A DNA stretch of 64,000 nucleotides, from NCBI GenBank assembly GCA_950097015.1, contig CATNEN010000007.1:10727001-10791000 (forward strand), written 5' to 3'. The notes beneath the pieces were generated by a model. It saw only the letters and a list, made by a program, of their open reading frames with translations, was not told the origin of the DNA and made no database searches. Both the position numbers and the translations under genes were made by a program. Source of the stretch: Macrostomum hystrix (Eukaryota; Platyhelminthes; Macrostomidae). Of the stretch, positions 24,501-34,700 are shown piece by piece; position 1 is the first letter of the stretch; every line of letters begins with the position of its first letter.

Positions 24501-25390
24501 TTCAGCCTGGGCGCGGAGCTCGGCGCTGAACCGGCGGCTGGCGTTGGGCGCCTGGAAGCGGCGGCGCCGAACGCCGGGAGATTCACGGGCCCGGCAAGGG
24601 ACTCCATGCTGCGCTGGGTGGCCGGGTCGCGCTTGATGCGGGAAAGCAGGTCCACGAACGGGTCCAGCTCCTTCACGCTGAGCGAGGACGGTGGGGAAAG
24701 TGTTATACTCTAGCTAGATAGATGTCAGGCAGACTACTTCTAGTAGTATGCACTGTATCCGTTCTGCTCCAGCTTACTTTTTTATCTTGAGCTCCTCGTA
24801 TTTGCGATTGAACTCCTCAGCGTTGGGATTATTGTCGCTGAGGATTCGTTTGGCCCTGTGCGCGTCAGCCTGAGAAGGATGAAAGTTAGAAGGATAAGGT
24901 TTGCTCAAAGGGCAGCAATGCAGAAAAGGAATGGTCTTTATTCAGGCGTAATCCCAGATAAGGCTGAGCTCACCAGCAACGACTGCGCATTGGGCCGGAT
25001 CGAACGCTCCAGCAGATCAATGTAAGTGTCCAGCTCCACACTGGGCTTGTCAGCTCCAAGTCTGAAATAGAAAAAACTGATGCTTCACAATTGCTGCTGC
25101 TGTGGCACTGTTCAAACAATTACGCACTCGCTTTTAAAGGCTGCACACAGCTGTTCAGTCTGTGGACTGGGGAGGGCACAACAACCACTAAATTCTCACC
25201 CTAGCTGATGTTAAAACCCATTTTACAGTTGGGTGAAGCATAAGGGGATTAGGTATCTTGAACAAGGACAAATTGGCCAGAACCATTGAGATAAAATACG
25301 GAACATGGAAAAATTCTGCACTTACATCTGGGAAAATAAGCTGCTCACATGATGAGTGAGCTGCACTCTGGCATGGTTGATGTCTGCCAT
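21568..25390 (-). CDS. TUBGCP2: Gamma-tubulin complex component 2 (GCP2)
   Basis: Eight minus-strand exons (25390-25326, 25061-24974, 24869-24778, 24677-24209, 24112-23895, 23741-23367, 23294-22446, 21898-21568) join with matching phase at every junction to give 828 residues, close to the usual length of about 900. The start ATG at 25390 opens a short N terminus (LTHHVSSLFSQ) typical of GCP2. Then come LDTYIDLLERS and NRKYEELK, and the GIP1 region (QEQLIIQDVLSLL, YGMVNQALSGAITGLL, LVCQLEHQQR). GIP2 follows (DYWENRYQLCSQRVPSFL, LKRFFLLDQSDFLVHFMDLA, PLSLLINRRAITRYQMLFRH, LDELIERHSHMLTSCLSDC). GCP2 pairs with GCP3 in gamma-tubulin small complexes to nucleate microtubules at centrosomes and spindles. 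The locus looks intact. Introns carry a 24-bp array and a SINE. Confidence 0.95.
21945..22378. repeat. 24-bp minisatellite in the last intron of TUBGCP2
   Basis: About eighteen copies of a 24-bp unit (core ATACTGGCTATAGCTGCTCC) fill the intron between 21899 and 22445. The unit is a multiple of three, so the plus strand shows a spurious repeated eight-residue open frame. Confidence 0.95.
25143..25300 (-). mobile_element. SINE fragment in intron 1 of TUBGCP2
   Basis: On the minus strand it carries the same landmarks as the SINE at 30890-31240: CAACTGTAAAATGGGTTTTA, then a CCCAGTCCACAGACTGAACA block and GCTGTGTGCAGCC. The head is missing or decayed. Confidence 0.6.
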
Positions 25391-26419
25391 TGATCAACTG
25401 CAGCAGATTAAATGAAGCCTTCTGAAATACAATGGCAAAACTAGATTAAAAATCCACTGATGTGCCCAGCAAATACATATAAACAGTACAGTATCGTATC
25501 TTAGCACTAAACTAGCAATTTTAGCCCCTCTCTGGGGAGCACAAGCAGAACTTTTAAATCGATAAATTACCCTTCTTTTTCAAGGAATGCCTAAAGTACG
25601 CTAATAAAAACATCAAAAAGATTTTTTTTAATTGAACTAACTGGTCCCCTCCATAAGCTGGCCCAAAACATAATATCCTCAGGGTGACATTGTAAGTGAA
25701 CTGTTTCCCCAAGTATGATAGAACCGACAGAACACCAGGCTATCAATATTCCCCCCTGCAAGAAATGTTTGAACCCCCTTGACGGCAAACCAATGCCCTA
25801 ATATATCAGAGAACTGATGTTACTCAGCCCAGAAGGCAACCAAAGCCCATCAGCAAGAAACCAATGCCTCCCATTACACACAGTACAGACATAAAACAAA
25901 TTAGTAAAAGTATAATAAAGGCAGAAAATTACTACAATATATAACACCAGTAAAAATTGTCTTTGGGCTAGTATCCATTCTAATTATCACTGACAGCAAT
26001 CAGATTGTTAAATATCTGAAATTTAGCTACATTGGTTTTCTGAATGCCACTTTTCTCAAGTTTTCTTAGTTAGCAAGTGTCTTGAAAACTTGGAAACTTG
26101 AAAATCATCTAAATCCAGATGACAACAAAATAATAGTACATATCACCATTGATTATAAGCTTTATCCATTAGTTTTATAGTTTTGTAATTTGTTTGTTTG
26201 GTAGCTGGTAAATTTCTAATCAATGTCATTGATAAAACAATGTATTTTTGCCCAACACAGTATGATAATCTTGCTTCCAAAAAACCACTTGCATGATGTA
26301 CTAGGCATATGAGGATATGTAGCTCACTACTAGTTATGTCTACTAATTAAATTGAAATTGAAATTTAAACCAATTACTATTTATTTGGTTTATGGCTTAT
26401 TATCAATTGTTAAAATAAA

Positions 26420-26800
26420 AATAAAAAATTGTAGGAGGGCTATGCACAATGAGACATCATTTAGTGACACTAGACCCAAAGTCAGCAAGGAGGCAATTCT
26501 GCCCATTTTGCTGACTCCTAAGCACATACACAGATACTGTATGTAAGCATACACTCACACAGTAGGGGCCTAGTATACATCTGCCTAATCTGCCCTGAGT
26601 TTCTGATTGTCAGGCAGTGTACACTTTCACTGTGCTTTGAAGGCTGGTGTACAAGGGTGTAAGTTACATGACAAGCCCACAAGACTTCTCTTTATAGCTA
26701 CACCCCAAAATGAATGTGGCCTTGCCAGAGACTTGAGCTTAAAGACCTTGGTACAAAACACAAACACTTTAACCTAACTGCTCTGCCACTCAACCTCCTA
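26420..26800 (-). mobile_element. tRNA-derived SINE, family B, copy 1
   Basis: Similar over about 350 bp to 27165-27535, sharing GTGACACTAGACCC, GAGGCAATT, GCTGACTCCT and GTGGCCTTGCCA. On the minus strand it begins with a decayed tRNA-like head (GCAGAGCAGTTAGG) and ends in an A/T-rich tail. It is more diverged than copy 2. Confidence 0.65.
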
Positions 26801-27164
26801 TTAGCTAATGTAATTCAAGCTAGGTTTTTGTGCCATATGTGGAGTGGCATGTCACATCAAATTTTTATTTGGCATTCTGAATTTCAACCTAGCTATAGGG
26901 CCTAATGCAAAAATGGCATAGCACCATGAATTTTTAGACATGGAATGAAAATGAAATTAGTAATGACAAGAATCAAGATTTAAATGTGCCCTAGGTCTAC
27001 CTACACTAATATTAGTTTAAGTATGAGAATTCATATTTCTCTTTTAACATTTAAATGCATTGTAGTAAAAATGCTTTCGGGAAATATCTGAAGGAAAACC
27101 TATACATTGTAGCATCTAGTAGACATATGGCTAAACATTTTTTGCTTTGACTGATTGATTTTAA

Positions 27165-27535
27165 TAATAATAATAATTGCAGGAGGGCTGCGGGCAATGG
27201 CACATCATTTAGTGACACTAGACCCTCAGCTAGCGAGGAGGCAATTTTGCCCATTTCGCTGACTCCTGAGCACACACACTCAGATACTGTATGCAGGCAT
27301 ACACTCATACAGGTGTGTACATCTGCCCTGACTTTCTCATTGTCAGGTGGTATACAGTTAGGCCCTAACTGTGCCTTAGAGGTTGGCCCCCAAGGGCAGA
27401 AATTGCATGACTAGCCTCCAAGCCTTCTCTCTGTGGCTGCGCCCCAAATAAATGTGGCCTTGCCATGGAATCAAACTTAGGGACTGTTGTGCAAGAGGCA
27501 AACGCAATAACCACTCTGCCACCGCCCCCCCAACC
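27165..27535 (-). mobile_element. tRNA-derived SINE, family B, copy 2
   Basis: Read on the minus strand, the element starts near 27535 with a tRNA-like head. An A-box-like GGCAGAGTGGTTATTG is followed by a B-box-like AGTTTGATTCC. The body of about 300 bp follows, and it ends in an (ATT)n tail at about 27165-27178. No protein coding is present. It is paired with 26420-26800. Confidence 0.7.
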
Positions 27536-27914
27536 AGTTGATTTTACTCACAGTCACAGATCCTAAAATACACTAGACACAGTATTATTTTTCAGTTTTA
27601 CTTCACTTAGTTAATGATAAAGACTACATGATTCTAGAAAATTCTTGGATTTGGATTTGAAAAATTAGCTTTCTTGGATTTGCAGCGACTAGGCCTACTA
27701 ACATTAAAGTTAGTAGTTTCAGTTGAAAATATATGAATGATTTAAATTTCTCCATAACAATTTTTATGCTTGTGGCGAATAACTATAATTACTGAGTTTA
27801 GTGTAGTAGCGGTATTATCATCAGATTATAATATATATATTATATATATCCAATGGTAGGCCTAATCTCGCTTACACGCTCGCCGATCATGTGACCTATG
27901 CGCGTAGAAAATCG

Positions 27915-27953
27915 AAGGACCACTAGAAGAGAACTCTTCTTCTAGTGGTCCTT
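27915..27953. repeat. Perfect inverted repeat (hairpin)
   Basis: Two perfect 16-bp arms (AAGGACCACTAGAAGA and its complement, 27915-27930 and 27938-27953) are separated by a 7-base loop. Flanking bases extend the pairing imperfectly (ATGCGCGTAGAAAATC against GAAAATCACGCATAC). It could be the core of a foldback element. Confidence 0.9.
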
Positions 27954-29076
27954 GAGAAAATCACGCATACGTTGCTTTTTAAAAGGACTGATATTTTCTA
28001 GAATGAGACAAAATAACAATGATAATAAGTAAACTTCTTAAAAATAAAAATATTAATCTTCTCAGCAGCTTTTAATGTAGCGAATACTATAAAATAGATA
28101 AATAACTAAACGAACCAATGTTACATTGCAACGTGCTGGAATCATCACCGCCAAAGCAGCATGACAGTACAGGAGTCATTTACCTGAAGAATCGACTTCG
28201 ATTTTTTCCTTGGTTATTAAAAAATTGAAGTAAAAATTCGACGTGTTGAGAACTTCAAAAGTTTTCAGAACGCAAACAAAAGCCGGGATATGCTTACATA
28301 GCATTACATATACTTAAATCAATATTTAATTTAATTTTAGCTTTTCAAAATTAGGCCTAGGCCTACCTATGCTTACGGCCATTCGTCCCATTACCTTAGG
28401 CCTAGGCCCAACCCTTGTTTTTTAGCAAGCAATCTAAGTTTTTCTTGCAATAATTATTTCTTATGTCTAATAAATTTACACTGATTACTTTGTTTAAGCT
28501 TTAGTTAGCTGCTAGGCCCTGGCTATAGATTGTGGTTTATTGAATTTTTGTCAAATTGTTTGATGAATTTTCCATTGTCAAAATGTGTGTTTGACAAAGG
28601 TTCTAATTCCAAAGCAGATGTTGGACAAAGTTTCCCATAGAGCCCGACTTGGCAAAAATGTAGTCAATGGACTCAATGAGAACTTTCTGGTTATGACTAA
28701 TAGGCTAAAAACAACAAAACCAAAAGCCAAAAGTGACATCTTCCTGTGGTCAATTAAGTTGGCAACAGTACATGCTTAGCCCAGTCCAGTCTCTAGGAAG
28801 GTGTTGCTCTTTGGGAATGAGTACAAGGCCATCAAATAAAATGCTTTGTGCAAACAAATTATGTTATGCATTGTACTCTCTAGCTAACTCACCTTTCATA
28901 TACATAATTTAGCAAGTGGTCTCTCTCCCATGCATAGCAAGAAATTTGCACTGCACTCAACATGAAAAGTATATAAAAGTCTATTTAAGTTAGTCAAATA
29001 ACTAAAAAATCAACTGATCTTCTATCTGCACATTGGCATAGGTATGATAGGAAAGTGTTTAATTATTTTCTCAGTT

Positions 29077-29724
29077 TAGGGTAATGTATCATCAACCAAA
29101 CAAGAATGTGTATTTTTTTAACTTCAAACCTAAGCTACAGATTTTCTATTTAAGATATGATAATAAATCAAAAGCCAAGTTATAGAAAACAGTTACATCT
29201 TTCTAAAAAGTATCTGCTTTTGCTATTTTGACAAATAGAAAAAAAGTTATTCCTGCTTTTTATCTAAAACCGAACAATGATTTTCATGTATCTTCAAACC
29301 AAACAGAGAATTTGATGTTTGGTTTTACTATTTGAGTGAGTGGTTTAATCTTATTTTTAAGGAGTGATCTATCATGAATTATGTCATTTGAAGGCATTTT
29401 TCATGCTCTATAAATAACTACATTTATGGTCATTTAATTGGCAAGCAACCACATAAAATCTTCGTCTAAAGTACATACTGAAAAAATGTTGTTAAAAAGT
29501 ATGCTTTTGCAATAAAAATTTCTACTGAAACATCAATATCTTTTTTTCCTCTTAATGCTTCATTGCACATCATGCCTCAGCTTGTAGATAATTTCTTCAA
29601 CTTTCAAATTAGTTGTTCTGTGAAACACAATAGCTTGTTTCTGTCTTGCACAAGACCAAGGAAGGAGTCAAAATTCTTGTTCGGTTTTGAAGATACACTG
29701 TTCGGTTGATGATACATTACCCTA
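29077..29724. mobile_element. Non-autonomous DNA transposon (MITE) with TIRs
   Basis: A 648-bp segment has perfect terminal inverted repeats of at least 20 bp (TAGGGTAATGTATCATCAAC at the left end, its complement at the right). It is flanked on both sides by GTT. Internal copies of a TATCTTCAAACC-like motif recur near the ends. There is no transposase coding. A 3-bp flank duplication would suit PIF/Harbinger, but the superfamily is uncertain. Confidence 0.75.
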
Positions 29725-30674
29725 GTTAAAGCCAAGTTGACCAAACTTGTCTGCTCATGAATTTCACTTGCCAACAAATAAGTCAACTTGTCTGCTGGCA
29801 GTCAGATGAAGAGACTAGAACCCTTGTGGCAACCTCATCTGTGGAACTAGTCAGAGCTGTGGTGGTCTTGGTCATGTACTGTTTAAAAGTTAAAACTCCT
29901 AAAACATTTAAGTGTGAAAATTAATATATGCATTGTGAGCATTAGACATGTTAAATAAATACATTATATTGAACAAATATTTTTTGTTTATTCATTAAAA
30001 AGAATCTTAACTAGGCCTAATAAAAAATAGCAACTTACTCCTATGTTTTTCCATGGCCTTTTCAAACATATTTAGCTATGTTGTAATTATTTATGCCCTG
30101 TCAATGTCTTTTGGTATGAGACTAGAGCACATTTGTTATTTATTTAACATTAATACTGTATAACAAGAAATACATCCAACATTGTGGCCACTAGGCCCCT
30201 AAGTCTTAAGAAAAAAAGGAAATCTTATTTGAAAAAAAAAACAATTGTAATAAGACAATAATTACTTGAAATCATTTCCCATAATGTATGAATTATAAAA
30301 AAATAGTCTTATGTACTTTAAAAGCATTTTAGTTCTTGTCTTATTTAAGCTATAAATTATAAGTGCTACTTGTCTCTATCTAAAGCAAGTAAATGATAAA
30401 AGCATAGCTGTCTTTGTTTTTTCAGATACTTTTTATTGTTTTGAGATCTTGAAACTGGTCAGTGGCCACCAACAGATGCTTTTCAGCTTATAGATGTCAG
30501 AAAAGGGTAAGAATGTAGCTTTGTTACACATTTTGATTGTATTGCTAGGAGTATTTTTGACTTTTAGCTACTTGACTTGTAAATTGAGAGTAAGATAAAG
30601 TATTCCACATATTCAGTTGGGCCAGATATACAGCCAGTGGCACAGCCTCATTTAATGCATAGTAACTACATAAT

Positions 30675-30845
30675 GCTTATTCAGTCCATGGACTGGGAAG
30701 CAGCAAGAAGCAGCACACCCATCCAAATTTCTTCCCTAGCTTTTATAGCTGGGAACTGAAGTGAACTGAAGCCTGAGGAGTAAGTGTCTTGCTTAAGAAT
30801 GCAAATTGCTTCTCTTGGGCTGAGATTGAACTCCTGGCCCAAGCT
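30675..30845 (-). mobile_element. SINE copy, family A (minus orientation)
   Basis: On the minus strand: AAGCAAGACACTTACTC, TTCAGTTCCCAGCTATAAAA, then CCCAGTCCATGGACTGAATA. This is the same ordered block structure as the plus-oriented copy that follows at 30890-31240. Confidence 0.6.
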
Positions 30846-30889
30846 ACAAGCTCCTTTTATGTAAAACTTAGTTTCATAAGTTTTAGCCT

Positions 30890-31240
30890 TGTGGCCTTGT
30901 AGAGGTAGAGGTTGTAGCCTTGTGGTTAGAGTGTTGGACTCACAGCTTGAAGGTCAGGGGTTCGATTCCACTGGAACATTCCACTGACTCCACTGGAACA
31001 ATTTGTGTCCTTTAGCAAAACACTTAACTCTGAATTGCTTCAGTTCACCCAGCTGTTAAATGGGTGCCAGCATTAGCTGGGATAATTGAAGGTGGGTGTG
31101 GCTTCCGCCCACCAGGCCATGGACTGATCAGCTGTATCCAGCCTTCAGATGCGCCACGCAATAGCTGCGTCTGTGCTGTCGGCTGCACATCTGGCCCAAT
31201 CGGACAGGTGTAATCAATTATTATTATTGAATTAATTCGT
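30890..31240 (+). mobile_element. tRNA-derived SINE, family A, best copy
   Basis: The head resembles a tRNA gene: an A-box-like GTGGTTAGAGTGTTGG and a B box GGTTCGATTCC 30 bases later. A body follows, with CAAAACACTTAACTCTG, CCCAGCTGTTAAATGGGTGC and CCATGGACTGATCAGCTGTA. It ends with an ATT-rich tail near 31215-31240. The head plus body architecture identifies a Pol III SINE. It is not a functional tRNA gene, because no full cloverleaf is evident. Confidence 0.8.
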
Positions 31241-31705
31241 TTCATAGCACCTGCTTGTCTTATTTACTGTTGTGGTCCAATATTTTATTTGTTGTGTCAT
31301 GGTAGCTTTAGCTAATTTTTTCAGCTTCTCTTAAACTGTTGTATAGATACTCAAATGGAAGCATGCCAGATTTCATTTCTCCTATAGCTACATAAAATGC
31401 ATGATTGACTGCACCCTTGTGCTTTTAGGGTAAACTATGGTATGTCGGTCAATATTGAGTTATTTTTTTTCACGAGTGATTGTCTTTCCGTGGACTCTCA
31501 TTTCTTCGAATTTATGAGTTCATTTTAAATGTCAGCTATTGTTGTCATGCCCGACTGAGCTTACAACTTGAGTTATTACTCTCATCCTTGAATCAGAAGA
31601 TGTTTGCTTCAAGCTGCTGCATGTAGCAATCCAGTTTAATTAGTTTATCTCCTTGGTTTTTTCTCTAGCCATCTGTGATTTGAGAACTGATTCGAGTCCG
31701 AATTC

Positions 31706-34700
31706 ATGCAGCGAAAAACTGCGACCAGAAAAGCTGCGTTAAGAAGACAGCAACAGGCAGCGGGCAAAGAGCTGCTCGGTGCCAGTAGTACACTCAACTG
31801 TGCGGCTCAGCAGCTTGCTGGCAGTGAGTTTCTACTCGATCCGACAAATTCTAACTTTAGACTGCCAACACTAAAACTTGTGTACTCACACGCGCCTGTG
31901 CTAATTTTTAAAAGCCTTGTTTATCTTGCAGTGGTTTGACAAAATGCGAATTAATATTCCTCAGCTCTAATTGGCAGATATTTATTTCTGAAAGCTACTC
32001 GCATGTTGGAGTTTCATGACTCAATTTCCATCCCGCAGACGAGGGCAGCATTCCGACTCGGATTCGCATCAAGTTGGGCAGCAACCCCACAGTTGTCGGC
32101 ATGCCTGTGCGCAATCAGAGTGACGCCACCGCCGATTCCGACAATAGCGGCGACTCGGAATCGGTCTCCAACCCGCGGGCTCGCAACCCCAACAGCCGGA
32201 AGCGCCGCATCGAGTCCTCATCTTCGTCCGCCTCTGATGGCGAGCGAAATCCTTCGTCCAAATCGGCGACGACACCCGCTGCCGCTGCATCTGCTGCCCC
32301 GACCGCTTGCCCGCCAGCTCAGCCGAAACCTCAGGCGGCCAACCCGAAAGGGAAGAAGGTGAGGCCAGCAGTTAACAGCAGTTAATAGTACAGATTTGCC
32401 CTATAAATTCCTTACTAAGAGGTTACGATTCCCTACCGACAGGCCTGGAGTTAGAATATGAGCTTGCTCCTACAAAACTAAGTAGCTTATTATCCCATAC
32501 AGTAGCCTCTTATCCACTGAATTGCAGCCCGAGGACAGCAAGGCTGCCGCCATTGCTCTGGCCATGAAGCGAGCCTCGTTAGTTCGGGTCCGCATGCGCC
32601 GAGTCACCGCCCTGCTGGAGGTCGAGCCCGACCTCGGCCTGCAGCTGCGAGTCAAGGCCTCCGCCTTCCAGCGCTATCTGGACGAGCAGCTGGCCGAGCG
32701 GTTGGCCCGCGGCGACCTGCCCGACGATGAGGATGACAGAGACGGAGCCAGCAGCAGCGGCGGCCGCTCCGTGCGACGTTCAACTCGGCGACGGGCGCGC
32801 CCGACCTACTTCAGCTACGTGGACAGCTCCGGGGAGGACAATGACGATCGGAATGACGGCGACTTTGACGCGTACCAGCCAGCGACCGAGGAAGCCGGCG
32901 ACGCAAGCGGATCAACTGTTAAGTGAGTCCGACGATGTCTATGCGCTAACCTACTCGCAAGCAGTACAGTTAGTGTGTGGCGAATGTTGCTGGTCTGAGG
33001 TGCTCAGCCTGAATGGCTAATTGGAATTGGCTTTCATTATTTCAGGAAGCAGCGCAACCGCTCTTCATCGAAGCTGCAGTCCAAGGAGCCACAACAGCAG
33101 CAGCCGTCAGCATCAGATTTGCAAAGTGGCCTGACCATGGCAGAGCTGCAGTGGTCTGTGTTCCCCTGCCTGCGCTCCTCTTCTGTCTTTGAGGCCTACA
33201 ACTACTGCAGGCAGCACGGCCTGACTATGCAACTACACAGCAGGCAGCCGCCCCCTATGTTCGATGAGAATGTGATCGCCATACTGCTCAAGACCTATCA
33301 GTACCAGTGAGTCCATGGACGGGTCTCAGTAGTGTCATAGAAGTGTCATAAGTTTCCTAAAATGTTTGATAGTGAGTGTCACCAGATGTGTCATATTGAG
33401 TGTCCAGAGATGTGTCATAGTGAGTGTCTACAGATGTGTCATAGTGAGTGTCTACAGATGTGTCATAGTGAGTGTCTACAGATGTGTCATAGTTAGTGTC
33501 CACAGATGTGTCATAGTGAGTGTCCACAGATGTCATAGTGAGTGTCTACAGATGTGTCATAGTGAGTGTCCACAGATGTGTCATAGTGAGTGTCCACAGA
33601 TGTCATATTGAGTGTCCACAGATGTGTCATAGTGAGTGTCCTCAGATGTGTCATAGTGAGTGTCCACAGATGTCATATTGAGTGTCCACAGATGTGTCAT
33701 AGTGAGTGTCCACAGATGTCATAGTGAGTGTCCACAGATGTGTCATCGTGAGTGTCCACAGATGTCATAGTGAGTGTCCACAGATGTCATAGTGAGTGTC
33801 CACAGATGTGTCATAGTGAGTGTCCACAGATGTGTCATCGTGAGTGTCCACAGATGTCATAGTGAGTGTCCACAGATGTCATAGTGAGTGTCCACAGATG
33901 TCATAGTGAGTGTCCACAGATGTCATAGTGAGTGTCCACAGTTGGCTTATTGGATGCTTTGCAGGGCCTGGCTGAACTCGGCCGGCTTCGTGGACGCGGC
34001 CGTCGGGTACAGCATCGAGGTGGGCTTCCTGACGGAGACCGAGAAGCTGTACCGAGGTCCCAAGTACGCCCCGGCTGGCCAGCTGCCGTCCAACTTTTTC
34101 GCCTGCGGCCTGTGCCAGGATCCGAACAATATCTTCGAGTACTTCTGCGACTGGGAGCAGCACTGGTTTCGCGAGCACCGGGCGCTCAGGTAATGTTTAG
34201 TATAGTGAAGTGTTTTAAATCAAGTTAACTGTGTTAACTTGATTTTTTTCATAGCTACTGCTGTCAGTAGTCTGTTCGCTTTCTGGTTACATTTTTTCGA
34301 CTTGTTTTTTGTTCATAGCGTGGTATAGCGACATTTGAGTGATCTCACTGATTACAAATCCAACTCATCAACTTGCCGCCAGGCGCTGCGCGTGTGTTTT
34401 CTGTGACTTCACATGCGACCGCGTGTTGGGCATGCTGAATCACCTGTACCTGTTCCACCCGGACCAGCCCGTGCGGATGCGCGCAGCTGGCCAGTACTGC
34501 CTGGTACCGCAGGCTTTCTGGCGCACTGAGCAATGCCGCTTCCTCTGCCCGCACTGCGGCTGGGACGCCGACCGTGGCGTCGGCATCCGGCAACACCTGG
34601 AGGACTGCGGCTCCGTGTTCACTGCCAGTCTGTGCGTGCTGTGCAACTCCAGCACGGATACCGCCAAGGTTTTCATTAACCACGTACAGCAGGTGCATGG

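Larger units (their letters stand above)
25391..31705. other. AT-rich gene-poor spacer with mobile elements
   Basis: More than 6 kb with no coding exon that I can support. The listed SINEs, a TIR element, a perfect hairpin and short AT runs account for part of it. The remaining AT-rich sequence shows no further structure to my eye. Confidence 0.5.

Noticed and set aside
30890-30975. tRNA gene
   Set aside because: A- and B-box-like motifs are present, but no full cloverleaf. The sequence continues into a SINE body with related copies nearby.
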